64,000 nucleotides of DNA. Source: Rhynchopus euleeides. Its lineage: Eukaryota > Euglenozoa > Diplonemea > Diplonemida > Diplonemidae. Below the pieces are notes generated by a model. That model was given only the letters and a program-made list of their open reading frames with translations, searched no databases and was not told where the DNA came from. The translations under genes were made by a program, and so were the position numbers. Location of the stretch: contig OY723237.1 of assembly GCA_963210315.1 (NCBI GenBank), forward strand, positions 4,399,608 through 4,463,607, written 5' to 3'. Of the stretch, positions 21,978 to 32,359 are shown piece by piece. Positions within the stretch are counted from its first letter, which is position 1. Each line of letters opens with the position of its first letter.

Positions 21978-22826
21978 CCCCCCCCCCCCGGAGAAATCAT
22001 CCCGTAGTTCCCCAAAGGCCTCCACTCCCATTGCGGTGGCCTTTGCTGTGTGCTGCGCTATAGAGCCATGATGTTGGGAGGCAGGTCACTTTGCTGCACC
22101 CCAGAGAAATCACCCGGAGTCCACATTGTGGGGGCCTTCGCTGTCTGTGCCACTCTGTGCCACACTTTAGAGCCATGATGTCGTGAGACTCCGGCTTCAC
22201 TTTGTTTTGGTAACGCGCAAAAAATGGGGTCTGGAACCCCCTCCCGTGGAAGTCGCGGGCGTGGGGTGCCCCCCGAAAAAGCGGGGAAAGGAGGGGATCT
22301 CCGCCCCGTTTTTGTTTCTTCATACGCATTCGTCTTTGCATCGTCTTGGCACAATTGGCAGGTTCATTGCAGTCACACTGAGAGGGGGTCTTCGCGACGC
22401 GGTGCCGTTTAACGGGCGCATTTTTGGTGCATTTCACCTTTTTGTTTTGGTGAAGACAATGCCGAAACCTCCCGATTAGCGAGTATCCCCTCCCCCGCCT
22501 CCCCGACACTGGCTTTTTTTTCTCACTCAAAAAATCCTCCTTGCATGCTGTCGCAACCTGCGGTTCGCAGCATGTGTCTAAGCATCGGCGTTCCAAGCAA
22601 AGCAGAAACAGAGAGCGAGGTGGAGAGTGATGCGGACGTGTCTCTGTGGGGCCAGCCACACTCAGGGGGCTCTGCCGCTTCTGTTTCGCTGCCACGTGGG
22701 GGGGCCCCCTTCCGGGACACGGTCTGCACGTAATGCATGTTGGCCTGAAAAGGGTGGTGTCACCCGTGCCTGGCTTTCTACCTCCCCCCACTTTGACACC
22801 TCCAAAATAGCTTCACACAATAGTGT
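21978..22826. other. Spacer upstream of the retrotransposon
   Basis: A C-run at 21977-21990, two copies of a unit with TAGAGCCATGATG next to GGCCTTYGCTGT (about 22030-22075 and 22130-22190), and the decayed foldback at 22381-22492. No gene is seen. Confidence 0.5.
22381..22492. mobile_element. Decayed CTTCGCT-family foldback element
   Basis: AGAGGGGGTCTTCGCGACG at the left. The right end, TTAGCGAGTATCCCC, is only partly inverted. The interior keeps TTTGGTGAAGACAATGCC. Confidence 0.5.
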
Positions 22827-25800
22827 CACACACACACACACACACACACCTCGAGACGATGGAGATGGCCCTTGTCGCCCTGGAGGGATCTCAGCGAGGC
22901 ATGTTCGACGCGCTCCGCGACGAAAGACTCCGCACGTGGAAGGCGAGGATGCAGAAGGCCTGGACGCAGGAGGCGGGGATAGTGTTCTCGTACCTCGCAG
23001 ACCGCTTCTGCGCCCCTACCACCTTCATGCGCCGCGAGGATGGCTCCTTCACGGCCTGCCCCAAGGAGGCGGATGAACTGCTGAGGAGCGATACTGCGTG
23101 GGGGGGCTACTTCCGGAAGTATGCGACGACGCCTGAGCCTCGCTGGGACACCTTCCGACAGAGGTACAGCGACTTCCTCCCTGACCCGGCCGAGATGGAG
23201 TGTAAGACCATTACGGCAGAAGACGTTGGGACAGCGCTGGCTAAAATGTCTACATCCACCTCGCCGGGCCTACACGGCTGGAGGGTGCACGAGCTGCGGC
23301 AACTCCCAGGGGACCTCCTCAAGTTGTTCGCGGAGGTGTTCAATGAGGTCGAGAGATCGGGCGAATGGCCGGAGCAGCTGATGCACGCCATGATTTGCCT
23401 CATTCCCAAGCCCGGCAGCTCAGGTGAGCCGCTGTCGCAGCGCCCCATCAGCATCACTCCCGTGCTGTACAGGGTGTGGGCAGCAATCCGAGTGAAGCCT
23501 GCGCTGAAGTGGCTGGAGAGCATTGCGCCTGAGGACTTGCACGGATGCAGACCTGGCCACGGCGCGGAGGACCTCATCTGGCACCTGGCAGCACGGATCG
23601 AAGAGGCCCACCTCACAGGACAGCCACTGTACGGTGTCGCCCTAGACTTTAAGAAATGCTTCGACACGGTGCCGATTGACCTGACCTTCTGTCTAGCTGC
23701 GGAGCTCGGCTTCGACGGCCGAGTCCTGCGCACCCTGCGGGCAGCGTACGGGTCAATGCAGCGGCACTTCCGGGTAAGCGGCACTATCGGGGAGGGCTTC
23801 CTGCCAACCAACGGCATCATGCAGGGCTGCCCCATTAGCGTCGTGCTGATCAACGTGCTGGTGGGTGTATGGATGCGCATGGCGGAGCACCGGCAGGGCA
23901 CGAGGGCGTTGTCGTTTGTGGACGATGTGTACGCGGTGACCCCCAGCCCGGGGACCTTGCAAGCAGTGGTGGATGACTCTGCAGATTTCTCCCACGATAC
24001 CGGGATGGTAATATGCGCAGAGGTCAAGTCACATGTCTTCTCGACGTCCCCCGAGCCGTTGACCCCGATAGTCTACCGGACACGGGACGGCACGGCTACC
24101 CCCCTTCGACAGCGCGATAGCTTCGACTGCCTCGGGGCCATGCTGCATGCGCGCCCGCTCGAGGGACCCGAGGTGCCCAAATCGGAGCGCGTCGCCCGCC
24201 GAAAAGAGGGCGCAGAGCAGAACCTGCGCAGGACCTCGGCACTGCCCCTACCGGTGCAGTGGAAGGGGCAGGCAGCAGCGATGACAGCGGGGTCCAGGCT
24301 CTACTACGACGCCCTGGTCACCCGCTGGGAGGACGCCGACATCAGGCGATGGAGGGGGCTCTTCGTCGCCGCGCTGTGGTCCGGACCCCCCCGCAGGGCG
24401 CGGGAGGCTGTGCTGGATGTCCTCCACCATGCACATCGGGTGGACCCCGCCGTCGCCCCCCGCTACCGGCAGATCACCACCTGGGCCATGCAGGTCAAGA
24501 AGTGGGGCCGCTGCAGGGTTCTGTCTGAGACGGCTTGGGATAGCAGAGTGAGGCTTACAGGGACAGGCCCCTTCGCGCTTTTCCGAGCGGCCCTTCGGTG
24601 GATAGGATGGAGCTGGAGCACGGCGACCACCCTATCTTACACTGATGAAGCGGGACGGAGCATAGTCTTCGACCCCACCGCAGCAACAACGAGCGGATGG
24701 GGGATCTTCGCTCATGACCTCCGCCAGGCCCTACGTACACAGGTGGCCAAGGCGCTGGCTGGTCGTCGTGACGACTTTGCGGGCGCTCAGCACGGCATCG
24801 ACGGGCAAGCCACACGCTGCGTCCTGGAGGGAGAGGGCGCCGCGGTCACGGGATACCAACGGGGCCTCCTTCGTTCCGTCATTGCAGGGGCGGTGCCTGT
24901 CCGAGGGCGCACGGGGCAGGGCGGGATCTGCCGATACTGCAACGCAGGCACCCCCGAGACGGTGATGCACCTATGGTGGGAGTGCTCCGCGTGGGACCCA
25001 ATCCGACAAAACCACCCCATTACGGCTGTGGACCGGTCAACCTGGCCACCTTGCTTGGCGTTATGCGGGGTGGCGCCCGCCTTTAGACACGGCATCCCGG
25101 AGGACAGGCAGCCCCTGCCACTATCCTTCGCACGCAGGGTGGATATAGTGGCGCAGCTGCACCGCTACTTCATTGCAATCCTCTCGGCGCGGCAGGAGAA
25201 AGATGGACTGCTCGACCGCTCCGCGCGCCACCACCGCACCCTTCACTATCCATGGGGGTGGTGCACACCCAACCCCGAACAGGCCTGCATCCCTGTGCGG
25301 GCGCCGTCCACTGTCAAACAGACGTGGGGCAAGCGCCCCCCGGAGCTGTGGGTGGCCCTCTGCGACTGGCTGCGGGGCCTGAAATGGGGGCCGCAGGGAG
25401 GGGAGCACACCGTGACCCTCATGGAGTTGGCTGTCGACTTCGAGCTGTCGACCGGCCTCACCCTCCCAGAAGTCGAAACGCGCCGCATCCGCCCCCACAC
25501 ACCTGACCCCCCTGAGAGGGGGCCGCGGGAGGCCCGCCCACGCATCCCCGAGGGCGCATCCCCGGGGCTCACCCTCTACTTCGACGGCGGAGCAAGGGAC
25601 AACGGCACCCCCTTCGCCCTGGCGGGTGCAGGTGCGGTGCTCTACCGAGACGGCCTCAAGGTGTCGGAAGAGATCCTCCCTCTGCTGAACGTACGCAGCA
25701 ACAACATCGCTGAGTACGAAGGGGTTCGGGCGGGCCTACGGCTGCTCAGAAGGGGCGACCCGCCCCCTGAGGGGAACGTTACGGTGCGGGGTGACTCGCA

Positions 25801-26836
25801 GGTGGTGCTGCGACACCTAAAAGGGGAAGCGGTTTGCCGCGATAAATCCCTCCGCCCCCTCTTCCTCAGCACGGCACGGCTGGCTGCCGACCTCGGGCCC
25901 CGGATCACCCTTACGTATGAGCACGTGAAAAGGGAACTCAACGTCGATGCGGACGCCCTGAGCAACGCCGCCATGGACGAGGCTGAGAGGCAGGGGGAGA
26001 CCTCGCAGGAGCAGCTGCGGCAGGACTTCGCAGCCTTCCAGAAGAGCATCCTGGGCAAGGCTCACTCGTTGAGGCAGCTCTGCGAGGTGGTGCGCAAGAC
26101 TTCCAAGCAACCATGGCACTGTGGCCACACTGCGAGCTCCACTGTCCTCACCGCGATCGGGGGAACCGTGGCAGGGGGCCTGTCCAGGAGAGCCCAGCTC
26201 AGCCCAGCCACCGAGTCGGTGATGCGCAGCCTCCAAGCGCACACGGCAGGCCCGGGCTTGAACCAGCGGGACACAGCCTTCCACTCCCGCGGCATGGCGT
26301 GGGCCGCAACCTTCGCACCGCAGCCCCACTACCCAGAGGGGTGGCAGCAAGCGGCCCAGCAATGGACTGCCAGCAGCCGGCAAGCCAACGCCCGGACAGG
26401 ACGGTCATGGGAACGACGGGGCGTTGCTCCCCGGACTGCCCCCCCTGGAGCCAGACGGAACGCGAAGATGCTTACCTGCGCTCTGCACTGGAAACCCCGC
26501 TGCGTGGACTGCCGGCGCCGGCGCCTCTCGGAAGAGGACTGCTGCCGGGACCACCACGGGAAGAACGACGGCTTGCAAGTCACCATGGAATTTTGCAAGA
26601 CGCATCGCATGGGCCGGTGCGGGGACTGCCACAGCAGTGCGAAATCACTCACACACTGTTGCGGCACGCACCACGCTGGCTATGCCTCACGCCCTCCTCG
26701 GAGTGGCACTGAGTTGGCCCCACACTCTAACCCGAGTGGGGCATCCGCTGTGACGTAGGGGTGGGCGGGGAGTGGGCACAGATCCGCGCAGGGTTACCCA
26801 CTTAAAACCACTATCACTACACACACACACACACAA
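22827..26836 (+). mobile_element. Non-LTR retrotransposon inserted in (CA)n
   Basis: A single 1299-codon ORF with reverse transcriptase and RNase H is flanked by a (CA)n tract at 22827-22849 and another at about 26816-26836 directly after a 57-bp 3' UTR. There are no LTRs. The symmetrical CA flanks suggest either targeting of CA microsatellites or a CA-type tail used in integration. No apurinic-type endonuclease domain precedes the RT. Confidence 0.8.
22859..26758 (+). CDS. Retrotransposon polyprotein: RT, CCHC knuckle, RNase H, twin Cys/His modules
   Basis: The ATG at 22859 is the first Met after the CA tract; 1299 aa, uninterrupted. The RT core starts near residue 110, with STSTSPGLHGWRVHEL, LIPKPGS, ALDFKKCFDTV, NGIMQGCPIS, and the catalytic box as FVDD (about 353) rather than the common F/YADD. 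A CCHC knuckle (CRYCNAGTPETVMHLWWEC) lies near 690-708. RNase H is complete: FDGGARD (about 907), NNIAEYEG (about 948), RGDSQ (about 978), NVDADAL (about 1028). Two similar Cys/His modules close the protein (about 1205-1275): C-x2-H-x4-C-x2-C ... CC-x2-HH. The frame is intact with GC-rich codons, so it may be recently active. An I/ingi-like placement is a guess. Confidence 0.85.
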   Translation: MEMALVALEGSQRGMFDALRDERLRTWKARMQKAWTQEAGIVFSYLADRFCAPTTFMRREDGSFTACPKEADELLRSDTAWGGYFRKYATTPEPRWDTFRQRYSDFLPDPAEMECKTITAEDVGTALAKMSTSTSPGLHGWRVHELRQLPGDLLKLFAEVFNEVERSGEWPEQLMHAMICLIPKPGSSGEPLSQRPISITPVLYRVWAAIRVKPALKWLESIAPEDLHGCRPGHGAEDLIWHLAARIEEAHLTGQPLYGVALDFKKCFDTVPIDLTFCLAAELGFDGRVLRTLRAAYGSMQRHFRVSGTIGEGFLPTNGIMQGCPISVVLINVLVGVWMRMAEHRQGTRALSFVDDVYAVTPSPGTLQAVVDDSADFSHDTGMVICAEVKSHVFSTSPEPLTPIVYRTRDGTATPLRQRDSFDCLGAMLHARPLEGPEVPKSERVARRKEGAEQNLRRTSALPLPVQWKGQAAAMTAGSRLYYDALVTRWEDADIRRWRGLFVAALWSGPPRRAREAVLDVLHHAHRVDPAVAPRYRQITTWAMQVKKWGRCRVLSETAWDSRVRLTGTGPFALFRAALRWIGWSWSTATTLSYTDEAGRSIVFDPTAATTSGWGIFAHDLRQALRTQVAKALAGRRDDFAGAQHGIDGQATRCVLEGEGAAVTGYQRGLLRSVIAGAVPVRGRTGQGGICRYCNAGTPETVMHLWWECSAWDPIRQNHPITAVDRSTWPPCLALCGVAPAFRHGIPEDRQPLPLSFARRVDIVAQLHRYFIAILSARQEKDGLLDRSARHHRTLHYPWGWCTPNPEQACIPVRAPSTVKQTWGKRPPELWVALCDWLRGLKWGPQGGEHTVTLMELAVDFELSTGLTLPEVETRRIRPHTPDPPERGPREARPRIPEGASPGLTLYFDGGARDNGTPFALAGAGAVLYRDGLKVSEEILPLLNVRSNNIAEYEGVRAGLRLLRRGDPPPEGNVTVRGDSQVVLRHLKGEAVCRDKSLRPLFLSTARLAADLGPRITLTYEHVKRELNVDADALSNAAMDEAERQGETSQEQLRQDFAAFQKSILGKAHSLRQLCEVVRKTSKQPWHCGHTASSTVLTAIGGTVAGGLSRRAQLSPATESVMRSLQAHTAGPGLNQRDTAFHSRGMAWAATFAPQPHYPEGWQQAAQQWTASSRQANARTGRSWERRGVAPRTAPPGARRNAKMLTCALHWKPRCVDCRRRRLSEEDCCRDHHGKNDGLQVTMEFCKTHRMGRCGDCHSSAKSLTHCCGTHHAGYASRPPRSGTELAPHSNPSGASAVT

Positions 26837-29143
26837 GCCCTCAAGACTCTTGGAGCGGCCTGACTATTTAGTGTCTTTGTCGCAGCAAGGGGGCGATATA
26901 TACCGCTTTTTTATTGATTTCACGTGTCAGTGTTTGACTTTTTCGCAACTTCATTTCTTCCTTTTCTCCCTCTCCAACCCCACCCGTGACACCACCAGGG
27001 TTTAGCTAGCCCTGGTCCGATTATCCCCGGTTCTTCGCTGAAGAGACGCGGCCGGGGGGAGGGGTACGAAGAGTACGCGTCGAAACCGGTGTCACGTCGT
27101 GTTGGGGAATCCTTCGGGAGTGCGATACTGAAGGGGAGGTGCTACTGCCCGTGCAGGGCGACACCGCCTTAAAACTTTGTAACCACACACAAACCCTCTA
27201 TTCCCCCAGGCCTGATGAGCAATCCCCCCTGCCTCATGTTGTGACTTCCTTTCTACCTTGCACAAAACATCCCATTTGCCCCTTTTCTTCCTTCGAAAGT
27301 GTTGTGACTACCCCCCCTTCCCCACCCCTCGGGAGTGCCACTCCTCTGGTGGTTAAAAGTGACCCGCCGTTGTGCCTTCGGCATCTGTTGCGTGTGCCGT
27401 CGTATGCTTCCTATGCACTAGTTATAGCTATCCGGGGGCGGCCTGCTGTCGCACCAGTGGGCTGCCCCACCTCTGCACCCTCGGTTTTTAAGATGTTCAC
27501 CACAGCGGAGAATGATCCCCTTCTCTGTGGCGATCGAGCCAAGCTGGACGAGGTTCGCCTTCGGGCGAAGGTCATGTGGGCGGACAAAAGGTGCCTGCTC
27601 CTGAGACTCATCAGCAACCTGTTTCTTCCTTCAAGCCCTCAAGACTCTTGAAGCGGCCTGACTATTTAGTGTCTTCGTCGCAGCAAGGGGGCGATATATA
27701 CCACCCTTTTTATTGATTTCACGTGTCAGTGTTTGACTTTTTCGCAACTTCATTTCTTCCTTTTCTCCCTCTCCAACCCCACCCGTGACACCACCAGGGT
27801 TTAGCTAGCCCTGGTCCGATTATCCCCGGTTCTTCGCTGAAGAGACGCGGCCGGGGGGAGGGGTACGAAGAGTACGCGTCGAAACCGGTGTCACGTCGTG
27901 TTGGGGAATCCTTCGGGAGTGCGATACTGAAGGGGAGGTGCTACTGCCCGTGCAGGGCGACACCGCCTTAAAACTTCATAACCACACACACACACACAAG
28001 CCCTCAAGACTCTTGAAGCGGCCTGACTATTTAGTGTCTTCGTCGCAGCAAGGGGGCGATATATACCACCCTTTTTATTGATTTCACGTGTCAGTGTTTG
28101 ACTTTTTCGCAACTTCATTTCTTCCTTTTCTCCCTCTCCAACCCCACCCGTGACACCACCAGGGTTTAGCTAGCCCTGGTCCGATTATCCCCGGTTCTTC
28201 GCTGAAGAGACGCGGCCGGGGGGAGGGGTACGAAGAGTACGCGTCGAAACCGGTGTCACGTCGTGTTGGGGAATCCTTCGGGAGTGCGATACTGAAGGGG
28301 AGGTGCTACTGCCCGTGCAGGGCGACACCGCCTTAAAACTTTATAACCACACACAAACCCTCTATTCCCCCAGGCCTGATGAGCAATCCCCCCTGCCTCA
28401 TGTTGTGACTTCCTTTCTACCTTGCACAAAACATCCCATTTGCCCCTTTTCTTCCTTCGAAAGTGTTGTGACTTCCCCCCTACCCCACCCCTCGGGAGTG
28501 CCACTCCTCTGGTGGTTAAAAGTGACCCGCCGTTGTGCCTTCGGCATCTGTTGCGTGTGCCGTCGTATTCTTCCTATGCACTAGTTATAGCTATCCGGGG
28601 GCGGTCTGCTGTCGCACCAGTGGGCTGCCCCACCTCTGCACCCTCGGTTTTTAAGATGTTCACCACAGCGGAGAATGATCCCCTTCTCTGTGGCGACCGA
28701 GCCAAGCTGGACGAGGTTCGCCTTCGGGCGAAGGTCATGTGGGCGGACAAAAGGTGCCTGCTCCTGAGACTCATCAGCAACCTGTTTCTTCCTTCAAGCC
28801 CTCAAGACTCTTGGAGCGGCCTGACTATTTAGTGTCTTTGTCGCAGCAAGGGGGCGATATATACCGCTTTTTTATTGATTTCACGTGTCAGTGTTTGACT
28901 TTTTCGCAACTTCATTTCTTCCTTTTCTCCCTCTCCAACCCCACCCGTGACACCACCAGGGTTTAGCTAGCCCTGGTCCGATTATCCCCGGTTCTTCGCT
29001 GAAGAGACGCGGCCGGGGGGAGGGGTACGAAGAGTACGCGTCGAAACCGGTGTCACGTCGTGTTGGGGAATCCTTCGGGAGTGCGATACTGAAGGGGAGG
29101 TGCTACTGCCCGTGCAGGGCGACACCGCCTTAAAACTTTATAA
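26834..29143 (+). repeat. A-B-A-A-B-A tandem block of structured repeat units
   Basis: Unit A (about 345 bp) starts CAAGCCCTCAAGACTCTT at 26834, 27632, 27997 and 28795. It ends TTAAAACTT[T/C]RTAACC followed by a short CA tract. Unit B (about 452 bp) fills 27180-27631 and 28342-28794. Copies are almost identical, so the amplification is recent. Both units are rich in short perfect hairpins: CCAGGG...CCCTGG, CCCCGG...CCGGGG, GACGCG...CGCGTC, GCCC-GTGCA-GGGC, and in B TTCGCC-TTCG-GGCGAA. The block sits directly 3' of the retrotransposon and shares its CA flanks, so it may consist of non-autonomous partners or 3'-end derivatives. Small open frames inside are not conserved in a coding way. Confidence 0.85.
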
Positions 29144-30886
29144 CCACACACACACACACACACGTCATTATTCTTCGTTTCTTTACCCCAACAAGCTGCT
29201 CGGTTCTTTCCGCCACACAAGTCTCATGCACCTGCCAATCACAGACGGGCAACACCCGTCTGAATCCGCACACGACCTGCCCTTTGACCCCAGCGGGGCA
29301 TCCGCCGGCTGCTTTTGTCTCGAGCTTGTGACATGTGTCTGATAGGGTCTCACGTTGTGGTCGTGAGTGAGGTCAAAACAACGCTCTGTGCATGAGGGGC
29401 GAACCACGGGAAAGGAGCACGGAAACTGCCTGTGTTGCGCGAACTCTGAAAAGGAGGGAGAAACGACTCCAAAAGGGTGCTCGCCGCTTAGCGAGAAAGT
29501 CCCACTTCAAATTGGCACAGTTTCCTGCGTGCCAACACAATTTCTCAAAAGCTGTGTTGTCTGCAAATCGGAAAAAGGGGAGAAGATAATCAGCGGGCAT
29601 TCGTGAGAACACGCCACACGCCTGCGTGTTTCCTGCGCGAGACTACTAGTTTGTTTTCCAGAATAAGAGTAGAATTCCACAAGGATTGCCGACGCGTGTC
29701 GGGATTGGATAGTCTCTACATGGAGAGATAGCAACACGCGGAAGAGTGGGCCAGCAGCAGGTCTGTGATCCCCCTTTAACCCCTAGCTGCACGCGCACTC
29801 CACTGACGCTGACCGCTTTCCGACACATCCAATGAGTCTGATTGCCTTTCGATCTGACCCACCGATACGTCTTGCTTGATCTCTCAAAACTGTCCAAGCC
29901 TGACATCGTTTTCCCTCCTTGCCCTTCTCCTTGCAGAGCCTGCCCCTCTCGGGGCGTCTCACGTAGCCCCATGCCGCTTCCCTCGCTTGCCCCAACGCTC
30001 AACGCAGCACCACCCTGAGCCCTGGTCTGTTTGGAGGCTGAGAAGAGGGCAAATGATGATTGACGCAGTGCTCTCCAATTCTCCGCAGACCGCCCAGCCC
30101 CCCTCCCTGAAGCCCCCCTCTCCACCTTTGTGCACGTGTGGGTTTTCAATACCGTGGAACAACCAATTCTACATTCTACTCTTTACCCCCCTCTCCACCG
30201 CAATGCACCTGAAACCAGTGTTGACTCTCGAGTGTTACCGCATCCCCATACCCACACCCAGCATCCTGACTAGCCTTGTCTCCCTCAACCCAGCCACTGT
30301 GTGTCAGTGGTGGCAGTGCGACACACACTCGACTCGCAAGTGTGGCACGTTTTTGGTTCACAACCTCTCTCTAAGCCAGTGGGCCGACAAGGCTATGATC
30401 GCTGACCTGCGCGCCCGGCATGTCAAGGAAGAGGGAGGAAGTGAATGAGTAGGGCAGCGGAAGCTAGCTCCCCACAGATCCGGTACGTATCCGGCGTATC
30501 CGGTGCAGTGGCACCCCAAAGAGGACACCCATGGCAAGAGAGGGTTGGGAGAATTGCCCCTCTCGGCACTCCCCTCTCGCCTGTGTCCGACACCTCACCT
30601 CCCGGCAAGCACGCAAGGTCAGGGTCCAGTGCGCCGCACATGACCTGCACAGCTACTCTCCGGCGACAAGGGACTGGCATCAGTGATGACAGTGCAGATA
30701 TTGTGCATTGCTATCTTGCTTCTGAGCGGGCCACTTTCAACCACGCTCGGGTATACCTTTGCCACCCACCCCCACCCTGAAGGCACAACCCACAAGCGGC
30801 ACCAACAACGCCCCACAACAGATCTGCGTGGACCTCCGTTCCAGCGTTCCACGTTCATACAAGACATACACAGCGCACATCACAGC
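29144..30886. other. Intergenic spacer; one weak ORF
   Basis: A 190-codon + strand frame at 29876-30448 (ending DLRARHVKEEGGSE, with CQWWQCDTHSTRKCG) is the only stretch that could be coding, but I recognise no family. C-rich sequence ending CAACAG at about 30822 is the likely SL acceptor of the next gene. Confidence 0.4.
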
Positions 30887-32359
30887 ATGGCAACCCCGTC
30901 GCTTGCGAGCTCGAACAACCCCTACGGCACGGAGGGTGGGGATGTGGAGATGGGGCACGTGTGCGTCCCGATGCCTGAGCAGGAGCAGGCCGTGACGGAG
31001 ACCATCAGTGTGGACACGCACACGGAGGTGTCCGTGGAGGTGACGAAGAACGAGCCCCACAACAACCTCGACCAGAGCAACGACGACAGCAACAACAACA
31101 ACAACGTCCTCGAGACAAAGCGTGGGCTGCAGCGCCTGCCCATCCGTGAGGGCGGGTCGTGGAAGACAAACTACTTCATGCTGCAGATGATCGGGTACCT
31201 GCTGCTGAACGTGGGGGCGTTTGTGCTGATCTACTGCCTGACGGACACTGCGGAGGTGTTCGAGCACTCCGGGACGATGGCGACGGTGAACCTGCTGGTG
31301 CTGACGATGTGGCGCAACGAGTTCTTCGTGTGCGGGCTGTTCTGGATGGCGCGGCGGTGCAAGTTCGAGACCGTGCACCGCATGGTGCACAACTACGGCG
31401 GTGTGCACGCGTCTGCCGGGATGTGCTGCCTGGGGTGGGTGCTGCTGTCCATCGGGTTCGGCGTGGCGTCGGGTGCGATCCCCCTCGTGGTGCTGGTGCT
31501 GCGCATCGTGATCGCGACGCTGCTGGCAGTCGTGGCGGGTGTGGGGACGAAAAAGCTGCGGCGCCACTTCCACAACGCCTTCGAGATCATTCACAGGTAC
31601 ACGTCGTGGCTGCTGCTCGCCATCCTTGCGGCCGACATCATCTACCAGATGCCTGCGTCGGGCCACACGCCCGTGCCGTACCTGTGGCTCGGGACGCTGC
31701 TGTTCCTGCTGTCGTCGTGGCTGACGGTGACGAAGGAGCGCTGCAACATCCGCCTGCTGTCCCCCTCCAACAAGCGCATCCTGGTGGTCGACATGCCTGA
31801 CGTGAAGTACCGCGGGTCGGGGCTCGCCATGAAGCTGAGCAGGGACGGTGTGGAGTGGCACAGCTTTGCGGTGTGCCCCAGCTTCTACCACGAGGGGGCC
31901 AGCATGTGCGTCATCGCGGCAGCCGGGGACTGGACGGGCCGCCTCATCGACGACTGCGTGTCGGGCGCCGCCCCGGAGCACATCTACACGCGCTCCATGT
32001 TCCCGGGGTTCATGAACTCGACCAACACATACACGCGCATTGCGTGCGTGGGGACGGGTGCAGGGATCGCCCCCATCCTGGCCACCATCAACACCCCCGG
32101 GGTGGACATGAAGCTGCTGTGGGTCACGAACACGAAGTACGACACGCAGGACATCATGAAGTTCCTGGACGACCAGAAGACCCCCCACCACATCTTCAAC
32201 ACCGCGGTGGCACGCCCCAGCGTTGCCGACATCATGGCAGAGGTCCCGGAGGACGTGGAGGCTGTCTTCATCGTCTCCAACCCCGAGTTCACGCGCGAGA
32301 TGAAGATGTACTGCGACGAAAGGAACGTGCGGTGCTTCGGGGCCAACTGGGACTCTTAA
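30887..32359 (+). CDS. Multi-pass membrane protein with ferredoxin-reductase-like C-terminal domain
   Basis: ATG 30887 is about 65 nt downstream of a C/A-rich tract ending CAACAG, giving 490 aa in one exon. Residues 1-90 are acidic and Asn-rich, predicted cytosolic. About six hydrophobic segments follow (near 95-117, 131-154, 172-192, 195-220, 239-256, 265-283), with conserved-looking His in VHRMVHNYGGVHAS and FEIIHRYTSW, which could ligate haem. The remaining 200 residues are soluble and contain YTRIACVGTGAGIAPIL (about 385-400), the NAD(P)-binding GTGxGIAP signature of FNR-type reductases. By analogy this is a ferric-reductase-like or related transmembrane electron-transfer protein. The FAD-binding RxYS motif is not obvious, so activity is uncertain. 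An upstream in-frame Met at 30683 is before the acceptor and rejected. Confidence 0.7.
   Translation: MATPSLASSNNPYGTEGGDVEMGHVCVPMPEQEQAVTETISVDTHTEVSVEVTKNEPHNNLDQSNDDSNNNNNVLETKRGLQRLPIREGGSWKTNYFMLQMIGYLLLNVGAFVLIYCLTDTAEVFEHSGTMATVNLLVLTMWRNEFFVCGLFWMARRCKFETVHRMVHNYGGVHASAGMCCLGWVLLSIGFGVASGAIPLVVLVLRIVIATLLAVVAGVGTKKLRRHFHNAFEIIHRYTSWLLLAILAADIIYQMPASGHTPVPYLWLGTLLFLLSSWLTVTKERCNIRLLSPSNKRILVVDMPDVKYRGSGLAMKLSRDGVEWHSFAVCPSFYHEGASMCVIAAAGDWTGRLIDDCVSGAAPEHIYTRSMFPGFMNSTNTYTRIACVGTGAGIAPILATINTPGVDMKLLWVTNTKYDTQDIMKFLDDQKTPHHIFNTAVARPSVADIMAEVPEDVEAVFIVSNPEFTREMKMYCDERNVRCFGANWDS

Noticed and set aside
28170..28265. Hammerhead-like core in repeat A: CTGAAGA, then GACGCG...CGCGTC, then GAAA.
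   Set aside because: Stem II and both core boxes fit, but the sequence before CTGAAGA offers no stem I next to a cleavage triplet. The same bases form simpler nested hairpins.
30683..30886. Upstream in-frame Met and hydrophobic start as a signal peptide of the membrane protein.
   Set aside because: It precedes the likely SL acceptor at about 30822, so it would not be in the mature mRNA.
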